Assembly: GCF_001761485.1 (NCBI RefSeq)
Contig: NC_090774.1
Span: 2,356,001-2,420,000 of the forward strand
Direction of reading: 5' to 3'
Source: Yarrowia lipolytica
Taxonomy: Eukaryota; Ascomycota; Dipodascomycetes; Dipodascales
DNA: 64,000 bases
A program made the position numbers and the translations under genes. Positions 50,537 through 61,868 of this stretch are shown here, one piece after another (position 1 is the first letter of the stretch; each line of letters starts with the position of its first letter). Under the pieces are notes generated by a model. That model worked only from the letters and a program-made list of their open reading frames with translations, had not been told where the DNA came from and ran no database searches.

Positions 50537-51864
50537 ATGGTGACTGTCATCGCCTCATGCTGTAGCAAACTGTTTATCTACTTGTACACTGTAGCTCTAC
50601 CGTAATGTATTCGTATTCCAGACGTACTCGTGGTGCAAGCGGACAGATGTGTTTACGAGATCTTCACTCATCGCACAATACAGTGCAAACACTCGTCGAT
50701 CACATTTGTCTCAGATCAATTCAGCGTGGAGGCCGATCTCCATGTCGATCACATACACACCTGGAGAGATTGGACGATGCTCATCTGCTCATACTGGAGA
50801 TATAATATTCCAGTGCATATACCGACTATTATCCGCGTCTGTGAGCAGTTTTACCGCGCCAGTGCAATTCCATAGGCTGGATATTGTCTGATACTGTGCA
50901 CTGAGACATCCAATGTCAATCTGGCACTCTGCTACTCGTAGCGTGCTAGCCACGTAAACGCGTCGGTCAAAAAAATAGGGGTCAGCCAAACACCCTTGGC
51001 TGCCAAACCGACTAACATAAGAGTACCGACTAACATACAAGTACCGACTAATACGAGCTGTACGTAAAAAAAGAAGTAGGTGATTGAAAGACGATTGTTG
51101 TTACGGGGTCCATGTCACCTACTCTGTGTATATATATATACACCATCATCGTCATGTTATCTTCTCCTGAAACAACATGTTGCAACTTATGACAAACACA
51201 TCTGGCCAACGTTTTACTTTGGTGCAGAAGCTCCAACTTAGAGCCCGTTTAGCCTCTGCGGGGTGTGTTCGTTTCTTCATACGAGCAGCTCTGCGGTACG
51301 AGTGCTTGTTGCTTGTAGACCGACGCGACGGTGGGGCTACTGTGGGAGATGGTGGGTCTTGTACGTGTGTTTGATCAAGTCGAGTGTTTGATTTCGTCCT
51401 TTTGAGCGCTCTCATCGTCGCCAAATGCCACTATCTCGACCACAACCGGTGTTGATGACGTCTGACTTACTTTTGCTGTATTAGTTAATATGGTGTCCGT
51501 ACAAAATACTGTAGAGCGACTATAATGTCTCCCAAATAAGCCTGATACAGTCCAAAATGTCTACCCCTGATCTACAAGAGTCCACTATGAATACAGACAC
51601 AGGAATATACACGTTTCTGTCACGTTTCTGCCACGTTTCTGCCACCCTCTCCCTGGCTCTCCCTGGCTCTCCCTGACTCTGGCTCTCCCTGACTCTCCAT
51701 CACCACCACCCCTATCCCTGCGTTGTATAGGCTTTCGCTTGGTCAACTGTACCTTCAACAAAGAAGCTCAGGGTTTCGTGCGACAGACCACCTACGCAGA
51801 TTGTGAAACAGCCTGGCATCTCTGGCCCCCTACCCACCCGTCACCAAACAGACCTGCGGCACTA
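50537..51864. other. Intergenic with simple repeats
   Basis: No gene supported. It holds three ACATAAGAGTACCGACTA-like units (51010-51055), GTTTCTGCCAC (51617-51645) and CTCCCTGGCT (51647-51702) repeats near the promoter of the next gene. Small ORFs are not convincing. Confidence 0.5.
51617..51702. repeat. GTTTCTGCCAC and CTCCCTGGCT tandem repeats
   Basis: Three 11-12-base GTTTCTGCCAC units are followed by five or six 10-11-base CTCCCTGGCT/CTCCCTGACT units. Confidence 0.85.
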
Positions 51865-53719
51865 ATGGCGTCCACGGCTAGCGCGACTCCCCCCGCCCCT
51901 CCTCCGCGAGCGAACGACTCTTCTTTCGCCAGTCGAAGGCCCAAAATGTCTGACCTGGTTGCCCGACTCAGCAGCTCCACCGCCGCCAGCAGAGCCAAGA
52001 GTGAGTATTATGATGGCATGAACGGAGTACAGTAATCCGAAGAAGCAAACAGACGTCCTAGTGCAGCCAGCAGACCTCCAACCAACATGTCACGGCCCAC
52101 CCCGTGCCGCTGTACCTGTATCGTGAGCTCCCCGGAGAGATACTCCGGAGAAATACTCCAATCGTGTGTCCCGTCAAAGAACCCAACTAACAATAGCCTC
52201 GCCGCCCGTGGAACCTCGCGCCCGAAAACTGGGCATTGAGCCGTCCTACAAAGGAGACCTCCCCACCCGAGGCTCGTCCCTGAGAGGAGGAAGTGGAAGT
52301 AGCTCCGAAGGCTCCTCTTCGCCTTCTCCCCCGGCCAACAGAAGCCAGCCTTCTCGCCTGGCCCCCGGAGAATCAACCCCAACTCCTTCCACTAACAAGC
52401 CCAGCACTACACCTACTGTGGCCACCCCCACCAGATCAACACAACGAAAGTCCTCTCTGGCAGAAGCGGGAGTCAAGCCTCTTAGACTCAAGTCACCGCT
52501 TTCGTCCGGACCTGCGCCGCGTTCGATAACGCCGAAGACCCAAGCGCGGCCCTCAATCTCGGCTGCTGCAGCTAGAACCTCGCGAGCGTCTACTCCTTCA
52601 ACCTCAAAAACGTCTTCCATCAGCGGCAAAGCATCGTCCACGTCGTCTCCAAGCAATACAACCCCCACAGCAGCTACACGACGACTTTCCAACCGCCCTT
52701 CAATGGCCCAGGCTGCCAGTGCCTCTATCAGGGGCTCTGAGAAACCCCGAGTCTCGCCCATCAATCCGAAAAAAGTGCCGCCACGATCGTCGTCCATCAC
52801 AGAACGATCTTCCTCGCTCCCGAGAGTGTCCAGAGACGCTGTGGAGATGCGCAAAAAGCTGGCTGAGACGGAGGAGAAGCTCCGGAAGTCGGACGCTCGT
52901 GTTACAAAGCTCCTGGCCCAGCAGAAGACACAGCTCAAGTCGCTTCCTCGAACTGTTGTCGCTGATGGAGATAAGGACTCCATGATTGCCAGCTTGCAAG
53001 AGAAGGTGGCTGATCTGGAACTTGAGCTCGAGAACGCCGAATATTGTGAGTCCACCAACCACGCAGAGACCTTCATGCCCATGATCAATGATCTGCAGAT
53101 GCAGCTGACGGCAGCTCGAAAGGAGAACGAACGGGTCAGAGAGCAGCTTGAAACTGCACGTGCTGACTCGCGACAGGCGTCCTCGCAGACTAACAATGAT
53201 GACGATGAGGAAGACTATAAGGTGCCCGACTTGGCACAGTCGGAGGCCATTCGGTACTCCAACCATGTCAATGAAGAGGAGCTCACGGCACGCAACTTTG
53301 AGCTGGAGGCCCAAGTAAACGCTCTGGAGCAGCAGGTGGAGAGTCTGACCTCAAAGTTGGAGTTGCAGAGCCTGGAGCACGAGACAGCTATCGCCAAACA
53401 GACAATCTTACACAAGGAGGAACTGGAGAAAACCGAGCTGGCTCTGCATGCCCGGGAGTCGGAAATGTCCAAGCTCAATCTGGAGCTGGAGTCGGTGCAG
53501 TCTCGCATGTCGCAGTTGGACAAGGATCTGAGGCGGCAGCAAACCCAGTCTTTGGATCTCAAAATGACTCTGGAGACAAAGGCAATGGAGAACGATGAGT
53601 TGAGACGGTCACTGATTCGGGTGGCTGAAGATACTCCGGAGCTGGACAAGGCTGTCAACCGACGGTCTATTGTCATGGCCAGCCCAGCCATGGAAGGAAG
53701 CAAGTGGCAGGTTGAGTGA
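51865..53719 (+). CDS. Ser-rich coiled-coil protein, one intron
   Basis: I do not recognise the family. The coding sequence is join(51865..52000, 52197..53719), 552 residues. The donor GTGAGT is at 52001 and the acceptor CTAACAATAG ends at 52196; the frame joins AAGA to CCTCG as KTSPPVEP. Residues about 1-220 are Ser/Pro/Thr/Arg-rich and disordered (ARTSRASTPSTSKTSS, PPRSSSITERSSSLPR), basic and likely a phosphorylated or microtubule-binding-like region. From about 225 onward is heptad-rich coiled coil: MRKKLAETEEKLRKSD, LQEKVADLELELENAE, VNALEQQVESLTSKLEL, with a short acidic break NNDDDEEDY. A cytoskeletal adaptor would fit, but nothing names one. Confidence 0.8.
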
Positions 53720-53819
53720 CTGCCTTGTTGCGTTACTTTACTGACACTACATCTAAAATATTTAAGCATTTTCATAGTACCATTAATAGACATACTATCA
53801 TACTACCCAAGGAACTGAA

Positions 53820-55370
53820 TTAGTGAGCATAGATGAAGTAGGGCGACTTGTCACCCATTTGAGAAAGCTCTGCGGCCGTGTAGTGTCCACACTGGCCCTC
53901 GGCAATCATACGTCTCTTTCTCTTGTTGACAATGTAGTAGCCGATGTTGAGAACAAAGATACAGATGAAACCAAGACAGATGAACATGACTTCGATTCCG
54001 TGGCCGAGTTTGAACTGTGGGGCGTCCTCGGCTCGGTAGATCTGAGACGCAATGGCTCCACAGAGGTTTCCAAAACCAATCTGCACTCCCATAGACACGC
54101 CTCGTTTGTAAGCTCCTGAAGTGTTGTTAGAGAGCCAGGAGATGATACCAGGAATACCAGGGTACAGGCCCAGAGCTACCAAGTAGCAACCAGCATATGT
54201 GGCTGAGGGGTTATCTACTGCAGACACGTTCATGGCCAGCATGTATCCGATGAACATACAACAGAAGTTGACCACCAGTAGAGGTGACCGCAAACCAAAC
54301 TTATCAGACACCCATGCCTGCAAGACAGAAGCAATGGCAGCGACAGTGTAGATTGGAATTGTCATCAACTGGGCTTTGGAAGACGTGTATCCGAGGTTCT
54401 TGACAATGGTAGGGAGGAACAGTGACACTCCGTAGAGAGGCACAAGCACTGCAGCATAGAGCAGTGTCTGGGGGTAGAGCTGAGGATCTTTGAAGGCTTT
54501 TCGGACCTCTGCCCAGGTTGTGTCGTGGTTCTCTTCAACCAGTACAGGCGGTTGGACGGCGTTTTTGCTCTTGTTAGTGTCGTATTTGAGCTTCCAAATG
54601 ACCCATTCTCGTTCCTGCTCGTTGAGAAAGCTGGCTGTGTCGGGAAAGTCTACCACGAGCTTGAAGGCCAAGATGGCAATGACCACGGTCGCAATGCCTT
54701 CCAGAATAAAGATCCATCTCCATCCCTCAAGTCCCCCCACGCCGTCCATTTTCGCAATAGCAAAAGCCAATAGTCCGGAGAAGGCACCTGCCACAGACGC
54801 TGCTGAGAAGAACATGGCTGTCCGGAACTGAATGTCTCGTCGACAGTACCACAGGGTGAGGTAATAACTGACACCAGGGAAAAGTCCGGCTTCGGTGAGT
54901 CCCAGAAAGACTCGAGCAGCCAAAAGTCCTCCATAGTTCTGAACAATGCCCATCAAAGTCATCACGATGCCCCAGGCAACCATGATGGTAGGCAGCCAGA
55001 TGGATGGCTTTAGTTTCTTAAGCATCATGTTGGAGGGTACTTCAAAGACCGAGTAGGTGAAGAAGAAGACTGTCAGACACATGTTGTACTGAGCACCGGT
55101 CAGGCCCAGGTCCACAGACAATCCCTCAATGTTGGCATTACCGATGCTGCCTCGATCTAGAAACGACATGAGGTAGAGAAGGGACAGAATAGGGATGATT
55201 CTCATGTCAATCTTTCGAATCACCTTCTTCTCGTCTACAATAGGCGGTAGACTCTCGATGAACGTGTCATGATCTTCCTTGAGTTCGACTTCCTGGACAC
55301 TGGGAGCCTGACTGGGGCTATCTGGAGATGGTGGGGTGGCCCCCAGTTCTGAATCTCTGGCTTTTGACAT
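53820..55370 (-). CDS. MFS transporter, Dal5/allantoate permease family
   Basis: This plasma-membrane anion:cation symporter carries small organic acids (allantoate, nicotinate, vitamins, dipeptides in relatives). The product is 516 residues with about 12 membrane segments. A 60-residue soluble N-terminus precedes KKVIRKIDMRIIPILSLLYLMSFLDRGSIGNA, the family start. The MFS loop motif, usually GxLADRxGRR, is weak here, as is common in this family. FFFTYSVFEVPSNMMLKK, RVFLGLTEAGLFPGVSYYLTLWY and the loop-8 WVSDKFGLRSPLL segment are typical. The substrate cannot be deduced. TATATA (minus, near 55401-55406) lies about 35 bases upstream. Confidence 0.93.
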   Translation of the reverse strand: MSKARDSELGATPPSPDSPSQAPSVQEVELKEDHDTFIESLPPIVDEKKVIRKIDMRIIPILSLLYLMSFLDRGSIGNANIEGLSVDLGLTGAQYNMCLTVFFFTYSVFEVPSNMMLKKLKPSIWLPTIMVAWGIVMTLMGIVQNYGGLLAARVFLGLTEAGLFPGVSYYLTLWYCRRDIQFRTAMFFSAASVAGAFSGLLAFAIAKMDGVGGLEGWRWIFILEGIATVVIAILAFKLVVDFPDTASFLNEQEREWVIWKLKYDTNKSKNAVQPPVLVEENHDTTWAEVRKAFKDPQLYPQTLLYAAVLVPLYGVSLFLPTIVKNLGYTSSKAQLMTIPIYTVAAIASVLQAWVSDKFGLRSPLLVVNFCCMFIGYMLAMNVSAVDNPSATYAGCYLVALGLYPGIPGIISWLSNNTSGAYKRGVSMGVQIGFGNLCGAIASQIYRAEDAPQFKLGHGIEVMFICLGFICIFVLNIGYYIVNKRKRRMIAEGQCGHYTAAELSQMGDKSPYFIYAH

Positions 55371-56127
55371 TTTGACTGTCGTTCCAGCGACTCCACAGTG
55401 TCGATATATACATCTCGTCCTCTTGGCGATGCTTGGTAATGAGATTCCGCGTTCCCCACAGTTAATGGAGACTCCACATCCGTCAAATGAGTTAGGCGCG
55501 ATGACACCTCTTGGCGTTCCTGCCTGTCACAGCCATGCCTCATTTAAATTCCGGGTGGAGGGTTATGCATTTATTGAGTACTTGTAATGATAGGCAGATG
55601 TTGGTATCCTCGACGAGGACGAGTGAGTTGACCGTTTCTTTCTCTCCACAGTCATAGTTTCAGCTATGTCTGTGATGTACTTGTACCCATAAAACCGTCC
55701 AAAAACACACGGCGGGCCAGTTATGCATGGGGATTTTAGACCGGATTTTTTTGGCTGGTGCATGTTGACAAGCAGGGTGTTATAACAGCCAAGAGAGCCC
55801 CCATTTTTCGATGTCGTATGGCGCTTAGTGTTTTGGAATGCGCCAAATGATGCGGCTGGTGTCCAAGCAAGGAAATCCAATGCGAAGGTCGGTGGAGACA
55901 GCGGAAAAACCCGCTTGAACCATGAGGTTCTGTTAGGCCACTTAGATCTGAAACGGCTGAAGAAACATGGGCTGGAAACACGTGTGCATGCAACTGGAAT
56001 ACATCAGCTGGTAGACAGGAAACAAGGTCGTTCTTGTACTACTGACGAGTACCTGGAGTGCAACGCCAAGGACGATCCGAGGGTTATCCTGCGGCATCCG
56101 AGGCGGAATTACGACCGCTCATGTCGC
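55371..56127. other. Intergenic MFS / p24-like
   Basis: No gene. It contains GAGTACTTGTAATG (55576-55589) and GTACTTGTACCC (55677-55688) copies of the dispersed motif. Confidence 0.5.
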
Positions 56128-56781
56128 CTAATCCTTTGCTTTGGCTGCCTCAGTTCTCCGCTTCTCGTCCAACTCCCCTAGTCTCTCATTCGGCTCAATC
56201 ACCATTTCCGACACGTACTTCTCCAGCACCCGGGCGGATCTCACAGCTAGTATGGCCACGTCGTTGCTAAGTCTCTCCAGATGGTCCTCCGTCAGAGCCA
56301 TTTCTGAATATTCACTCAGCACCTTGGAAGCGCTCTCAGGAACCAGTTCTCCGACACTCTTGATCTCGTCCACCCCATGAGCATGAGTGAAAGACAACAA
56401 AGTGTCTGGGTCAAGTGCATCAACCACCACTTTAGCTTCCGGTGAAGGTCTACCATTGGCCTGTGCAGCCTTCATGAGACCCAGGTCCTGCTTGTAGGGC
56501 TCTATGGACGTCAGGTAGTCTCGGAACACCTTGTTCTCCTTGATCAGTTGCTGGAACTTTCCCTCCACCAATGAAAGCTGTTTCTCCAGCGACAGCCCGT
56601 CGACGTTGACAAAGGTGTCGTCCACCACCTGGTCGCTTCTCATGAGCTCGTTGAACAGCTCATCCTCCGTGTCCAGTTCAAATTGGTTCTCCTCTCGAGC
56701 CAGAGCAGGAGCTTTCTGGGTCAGAAACTCCGCGTCACGAATGCGCGCCTCGATGATCTGTAACGACTCATCGATAGACAT
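56128..56781 (-). CDS. Small coiled-coil protein, possibly dynactin p24 (Ldb18-like)
   Basis: A 217-residue acidic, helical protein: SIDESLQIIEARIRDAEFL and SLEKQLSLVEGKFQQLIKEN are coiled-coil-like. The order VVDALDPDTLLSF, VGELVPESASKVLSEY, LERLSNDVAILAVRSARVLEKYVSEM resembles the C-terminal half of dynactin subunit 3 (p24), where LVPML, HAARLQRLAQ and SKALLEEYN occur in similar spacing. A p24 subunit would sit in the dynactin shoulder. The similarity is by eye and short, so function is tentative. The reading frame and absence of introns are clear. Confidence 0.6.
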   Translation of the reverse strand: MSIDESLQIIEARIRDAEFLTQKAPALAREENQFELDTEDELFNELMRSDQVVDDTFVNVDGLSLEKQLSLVEGKFQQLIKENKVFRDYLTSIEPYKQDLGLMKAAQANGRPSPEAKVVVDALDPDTLLSFTHAHGVDEIKSVGELVPESASKVLSEYSEMALTEDHLERLSNDVAILAVRSARVLEKYVSEMVIEPNERLGELDEKRRTEAAKAKD

Positions 56782-56993
56782 GCTGGGGGCTGTTGTGTCG
56801 TGTCAGATCGCGTCTAGCTGGCGTGTATGTGAAACGCTGATCAACTCTTTCCGAGGTAGACTTACGCATCCACATAAACTTGCATGACCGATAGCAGGTC
56901 ACGTGAGCAAAAAAGGTGTAAAAAAGACAAGAGATTCCTGGGCACAAAAAAAGAAAGACAAATGAACATGCACAGTAAATGAAGCAAAAATAA

Positions 56994-57078
56994 AGCCCGA
57001 CGTGGGGCTTGAACCCACAGCCTTGAGATGACTTAATAGTAAGAGTCTCACGCTCTAACACGATTGAGCTAGCCAGGC
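56994..57078 (-). tRNA. tRNA-Lys (CTT) with about 10-nt intron
   Basis: On the minus strand it starts GCCTGGCTAGCTCAATCG and ends CCCACGTCGGGCT. Acceptor arms GCCTGGC/GTCGGGC pair with two G-U pairs. The D arm is GCTC/GAGC and the T arm GTGGG/CCCAC around TTCAAGC. The anticodon stem TGAGA/TCTCA encloses CTCTTA, an extra 10 bases (CTATTAAGTC), then A; removing it leaves a seven-base loop with CTT. T5 downstream (minus) is the terminator. Confidence 0.93.
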
Positions 57079-57625
57079 GGGAACGATGGAGTTGAAAAAA
57101 TGGGAGATTCAATTTATGCTATAGAAAAATAATAAAAAAAAAAAAAGAATCATTAAGAATAAAAAAAAAAAAAAAATCAACTACCACGAGACCACGCACA
57201 ATGACATCAACTAGACGAAGCGTCGACAAAACCAACCCGACAGCGCCTTCGCAGCGACATCGCAAAAGATTCAGAAGTGATATGAATTATTTAAACGCCA
57301 ATAACCGCCTTAACTAGGTATTATAGACCTGGTAATGAATCATTAGAATAAAATACTATATATATATTATATAATAATATATATATTTTTAATAAAAAAA
57401 AAAATCATTAGAAAAAAAAAGAAAAAAAAACCAGAAAATATTTCCCTAGAATAGAAAAAATATAGAAAAAATAGAAAAAATAGAGAACATAGAGAAAAAT
57501 GTCACCATGTCTTCATCCACGTACTGTACTACAGTAATACCACTGTAACCGTCGTACAAAGACAGCCAACTGTTACAATTATCTTCAGTGGGTTGATTAA
57601 TTAATCTAGCAGCATCTAATCTAGT
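57079..57625. other. A/T-rich spacer
   Basis: No gene. It is dominated by A-runs and TATATA blocks (57120-57180, 57355-57480). Confidence 0.6.
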
Positions 57626-58882
57626 CTACTTTCGACCCTTGATGGCCTCGAAGCAAACGTAGACCATCTGGTAGCCGTCAAACTCGTAGAGGACCTTGTC
57701 AGTCCGCTTGTAGCCGTCGAGGTGCCGAGCAAACTGGTGGCAGTCCTGCAGCGAGTTGTTCTCGGCCTCAAAAAGGGTGACAGACAGCTTGCCAGGTCGG
57801 AAAACGTTGAGCACCTTCTCAATGACGTCAATGTTGGACATGCCGTATTCCTTGGCGGGCACGTTGGTCTCGAACGAGGCGTATGAGCAGTGCTGCTCGG
57901 GAGTCACGTGGATGGTGTAGTAGTAACCCGAGTCCACAATGGCGTTGGCAGAGTAGCCACAGGGAGTGAAGCAGAAGGAATCAACTGCGACACTGGCCTT
58001 GTTCCGAGGGTAGATGTCAGCAATACCGGACTGGGTGGACACGTATGCGCCGAGCACGTGACCGGGATCGGCCTTGCAAGTTCCTGAACATGCAGGAGTG
58101 GCTCCCTCCGAGTCGGAAGACGTGGCCGAGTCTGTTTCAGCCTTCACGACATGCTCCACGCCCACCAGCAGCTCCTGCTTGTGCTGGAAGCCGGCGTTGT
58201 TTGCGTCTCCGGGGAGTCTGTCGGTGAAGAACTGCTGTGCTCGAGAGGGCAACAGATCCGTCATGAGAATCTCCATAGTTTCGTCGTGGGACGAAATCAC
58301 GTGGTCCTTGTGGGCAGCCACCTCCTCGTGGTCGTCGTGGCCCGTCACGTAACAGTACCAGTGGTGGTCGGAGGTGGTGTCTCCCACGAGGTAGGCCTTG
58401 CCGTTGTCAAACTGCGAGTCCAGGTACGACACCTCGTCCTTCCACGACTTGTGGGGCGGGGCCTGCTTCTCGGGACAGTTAAAGGTCTTGTGAGAGTAGA
58501 AGACACGGTAGGGGGTGGCGTTGGCTCCAAAGCCAGCAATGGTTCGGGCAATCTCCAGCATCTTGGGGATTCCTACCAGCAAAGTGGTGGTGCCGCAGGT
58601 CTTGAGCACCAGTTTGTGGGGGAAAACAAACATGGACGACTCGGACAGTACAAAGGCGTCGAGCACAGACGTGTGCACCGACGACAGCACCTTGCACTGG
58701 ACAATGTTGAGCAGCTGTTCCCACTGGGCGGTGCTGACGTTCCGCAGAGACTTATTGGTGCCTTCTAGTGATTCCTGGTTCGGCGCAAACCAGACTTCGA
58801 GGAGCTTTTCGGGGCCCTCAAAGGCCTCAGCGGAGTCGAGGTCGACTGCAACCTGGTGGTTGACGTGGTGTTCGAGGATCAT
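57626..58882 (-). CDS. SPE2: S-adenosylmethionine decarboxylase proenzyme
   Basis: This pyruvoyl enzyme makes decarboxylated AdoMet, the aminopropyl donor for spermidine and spermine. The product is 418 residues. Self-cleavage between Glu81 and Ser82 in VLSESSMFVFPHK converts Ser82 to pyruvate. The Cys96 general acid is in LVLKTCGTTTLL. A late conserved segment is DSFCFTPCGYSANAI with the Ser and His equivalents (YYYTIHVTPEQHCSYASFETN). The His/Asp-rich loop (GHDDHEEVAAHKDHV) and the Ser/Thr-rich insert around SATSSDSEGATP are peculiar to fungal forms or to this one. The start aligns with the fungal N-terminus. Confidence 0.96.
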   Translation of the reverse strand: MILEHHVNHQVAVDLDSAEAFEGPEKLLEVWFAPNQESLEGTNKSLRNVSTAQWEQLLNIVQCKVLSSVHTSVLDAFVLSESSMFVFPHKLVLKTCGTTTLLVGIPKMLEIARTIAGFGANATPYRVFYSHKTFNCPEKQAPPHKSWKDEVSYLDSQFDNGKAYLVGDTTSDHHWYCYVTGHDDHEEVAAHKDHVISSHDETMEILMTDLLPSRAQQFFTDRLPGDANNAGFQHKQELLVGVEHVVKAETDSATSSDSEGATPACSGTCKADPGHVLGAYVSTQSGIADIYPRNKASVAVDSFCFTPCGYSANAIVDSGYYYTIHVTPEQHCSYASFETNVPAKEYGMSNIDVIEKVLNVFRPGKLSVTLFEAENNSLQDCHQFARHLDGYKRTDKVLYEFDGYQMVYVCFEAIKGRK

Positions 58883-61447
58883 AGTGAATGAAAGGTGAAA
58901 GGGACGGGGGTTCTTTTAGGGGGAGACGTTAGGACGTTACTGGAGACGCGGTAACGACTGAGAGAGTGAGGTTGGTTGTGTTGGCGGGTTATCGATATAT
59001 CTTTGGTAAAATACTCCTAGACCTGCTACCGGGGCTTAGCGGGGCGAGAAATTCTGAGCAGTTGCTCTCGGGTCATAAAAGGGTGGAAAACCGGGTTTGA
59101 GCAGTCGGCAATCGGGGCGGATTGTCGAGTGCTTGGGGTGACGAAAAAGTGGTGAACAAGAGTGAAGGTCCACTTCTTGGGATGCTACGTCCTTGTCTTT
59201 TATGTGTCATGGAAAAAAAAAAACGGTACTTTAATTACAGTTCACTTGTCTCGCTCAATTTTCAATCTACTGGACCAACTCAACTCTAAGATAGCAAGTG
59301 AAGCCAAACCAGAGACAGGAGAAGGAGGAGGGATGAGGGCGACAAACGGAGGTCTGAAAACAGGAAGTCGCAGAAAACAGGTTTATAAAGCAAAGTGGAC
59401 CACCACAGCGGTCATGTCACCCCGTTCAGGACCCTCGGTCGCCCGACACACCCACTTTACAAGTGGGACCGCAAATTTCTCCTCCCAAAAACGGTATACG
59501 TTCCGACGACGGTACGTACTGTAAACAAGAACCATGGGATAGATAAGGGTCCCTGGTGCGTGCATTGGATCGTTGGGATGCGAACTATCGCACCAAAGAG
59601 CAGACAGAGCTGGGGTAGGCTACAGAGTGCATGGTTCTTAGCAACACTGCCCTCTCTCTGTCTCTGTCTGTCTCTCTCTCTCTCTCTTTCTCTCTCTTTC
59701 TCTGCCATAACCCCACTCATGCCTTCTATGTCGAGTCTGTCAAGCTTCTGCTTGTCGTGTGCAACTTGACTTAAAAGGGCAAACCACATTGTCGATCCAG
59801 TTGAGACACTCATTCACAGTGACGTATTTCTACATACCAATAACCGTATGTGCAGTGGTGGTAGACGGGAGGGGGTGAAAAAAGCATCTATTGGTGTCTC
59901 CACCGCCACAGCCCCTGCGACTGTGGTCTAGAGTACTACAAGTCGTGCGAGGGCTTGTACTGTAGCTCCTACATGCCGCCGCTTTAGTTGCCTCTGTCCT
60001 GGGCTATTTTAAGCCCACAAGTAGCTCCTGAGCGAGTCCAAAATTTCCATTGAATTCTGTCACCATGCGTAATAACCGCTTGCGACGACAGAAATGCCTC
60101 TCTCAAGTGTACATGCGTGTCTAACTCTTGTTGGTTGCCAAGACGCGACGTTTGTGGAAGCCATAGTTGTTGTACGGCCAGCATTGACTGGTGGGTCACT
60201 GAGCTATAGCCACGCTACACTACTCTTCATCTGCTACCACCGTCTGTAGTCAGTCACCCCCCGAAGAGTCACGGCTTGAGTCACCCAGGGGGGACCTGCA
60301 CCGCGAGTTTATCCTCCTTGGGGGCCTCAGAAGAAAACGAAAGCGTTGTACCACTCTCCGCTGCTCACACGACCGGCAATAATGGGCGGTCTGGTGGGTC
60401 ATAGCCAACCTACGCCATGTTATTCGCTAAGCGACGGAGCGTTGAAACAACAAAGCCCAGACAAAAAGTACGAGTACGATACTGTAAGCGACTTGGCAAC
60501 GATGCACTTGGTCTGTATTGCTTGATATTATTGCAGCTGTGAGAAGTTGTGTCCAGATGATGTAACATTCACCAACTGTTAACAATGTGCAACCATCAAC
60601 CTGCAATAATGCTGCTGGAGTAGACAGCTACTGAAGCAGACACTAACAACAAACACCTTGTGTACTCGTACCGTATTTATAGAGAATGTACGACCGGTTT
60701 TGAAACAGAAACAACCATCAAAATCCTGTGCTAGGGGGCGAGACTGCGATTAAACGGCGAATTGCTTGACCTCAACCGGGCCAGCTGAAGACGCCATAGA
60801 TCCAGGCCGCCAAAGCAGCCCGGGACACCTCCAAACGCCCCTAGGCAAAACGCTGTCGGGGAAGTTGAGTTGGAGAAGAAAACCACAACGTGAGGATTTT
60901 TCCTTTTGGTCCACCGTCCTCGGTAGGGTAAGCCAGTCAACCAGCCCTCAGTACATTTGGGGCTGGGAAAAGTAAATCTGGGAACCCATACAACAACGGC
61001 TTTGAACTCTGTTCGTAGGAGGAGTGTACCAGATACTGTTCCTCCATGTACAGTCAGTAGATCGTCGTGCGTCTGAGATGTTTTTGACCTTGAACATTGT
61101 ACAGTGTCTGGAGCGGGATTAGTAATCGTACCCAGGGTGTTTCTGGCGCAGGTGGCGAGTATTCCGCTACCTTTGGTTTTCCTCGGAGATAATTGCAACC
61201 ATGTTTAGGTCCGAGAATTTCTCCTCGAATCAAAATACCACTCTTTTCCAAGCCCCCAACCTCGGGGGATGTATAGGAACGGACTATCTCCGAAACGTGC
61301 GCAATTTAATTCGGGTGTGCTGACTTAAGCTCTCGGACTAACATTTCGCGCAGAGAGATACGAGAGCGACCTCCATACAACTACGACACAACATTACCAC
61401 TAGCTAATTCAAGAGTACACTCTTGACCACCAGACGATACCCACATT
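58883..61447. other. Gene-poor 2.5-kb interval
   Basis: No convincing gene. It has ATCGATATATC near 58992 (SPE2 promoter side), a CT/GTCT microsatellite (59650-59703) and dispersed AGTACGAGTACGATACTG elements (60466-60483). The longest ORF, minus 60731-61198, has no family features. Confidence 0.55.
59650..59703. repeat. CT-rich microsatellite
   Basis: CTCTGT/CTCTCT units run for about 55 bases. Confidence 0.9.
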
Positions 61448-61868
61448 ATGAGCGACAAATACGGAGTGAGTAGCTGAACCAGCGGCGACCACGCCAGATG
61501 GCAAGCCACCATGTTTCTCTCTAACACAGGCACCAGCAGGACCCCCACCCATCTACGGAAACCAGCGAGGGAACGACGGATACTACGACCAGGGCTACCA
61601 ACAGCAAGGCTACCAACAGCAGGGAGGATACAACCAGGGCTACAACAACCAGGGTGGCTACTATCCACAGCAGGGCTACCAGCAGGGCTACAACCAGGGC
61701 TACCCGCAACAGCAGGCCGGGTACGCCGCTCCTCCCCCACAGCCCATGTATGCGCAACAACCTGTCTATGTGCAGCAGCAATCGCCTCAGAGGGGCGGCC
61801 AGGACGACTGTCTGATGGCCTGTCTGGCCGCCATGTGTGTCTGCTGTACTCTGGAGATGCTCTTCTAG
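61448..61868 (+). CDS. CYSTM-family Gly/Gln/Tyr-rich tail-anchored protein, two exons
   Basis: This is a small stress-type protein of the CYSTM class, with a low-complexity head and a Cys-rich membrane-associated tail. The coding sequence is join(61448..61465, 61530..61868), 118 residues. Exon 1 is 18 bases, MSDKYG. The 64-base intron has a GTGAGT donor and CTAACACAG acceptor, and the frame continues [14 protein letters not shown]. The middle is tandem Q/G/Y units ([29 protein letters not shown]), and the tail [21 protein letters not shown] is the CYSTM signature. Family members in yeast (Pcc1-like, YDL012C/YBR016W types) localise to the plasma membrane, often through palmitoylation. Confidence 0.92.

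Noticed and set aside
60731-61198. Minus-strand ORF of 155 codons
   Set aside because: No recognisable domain, irregular composition and no supporting splice sites.
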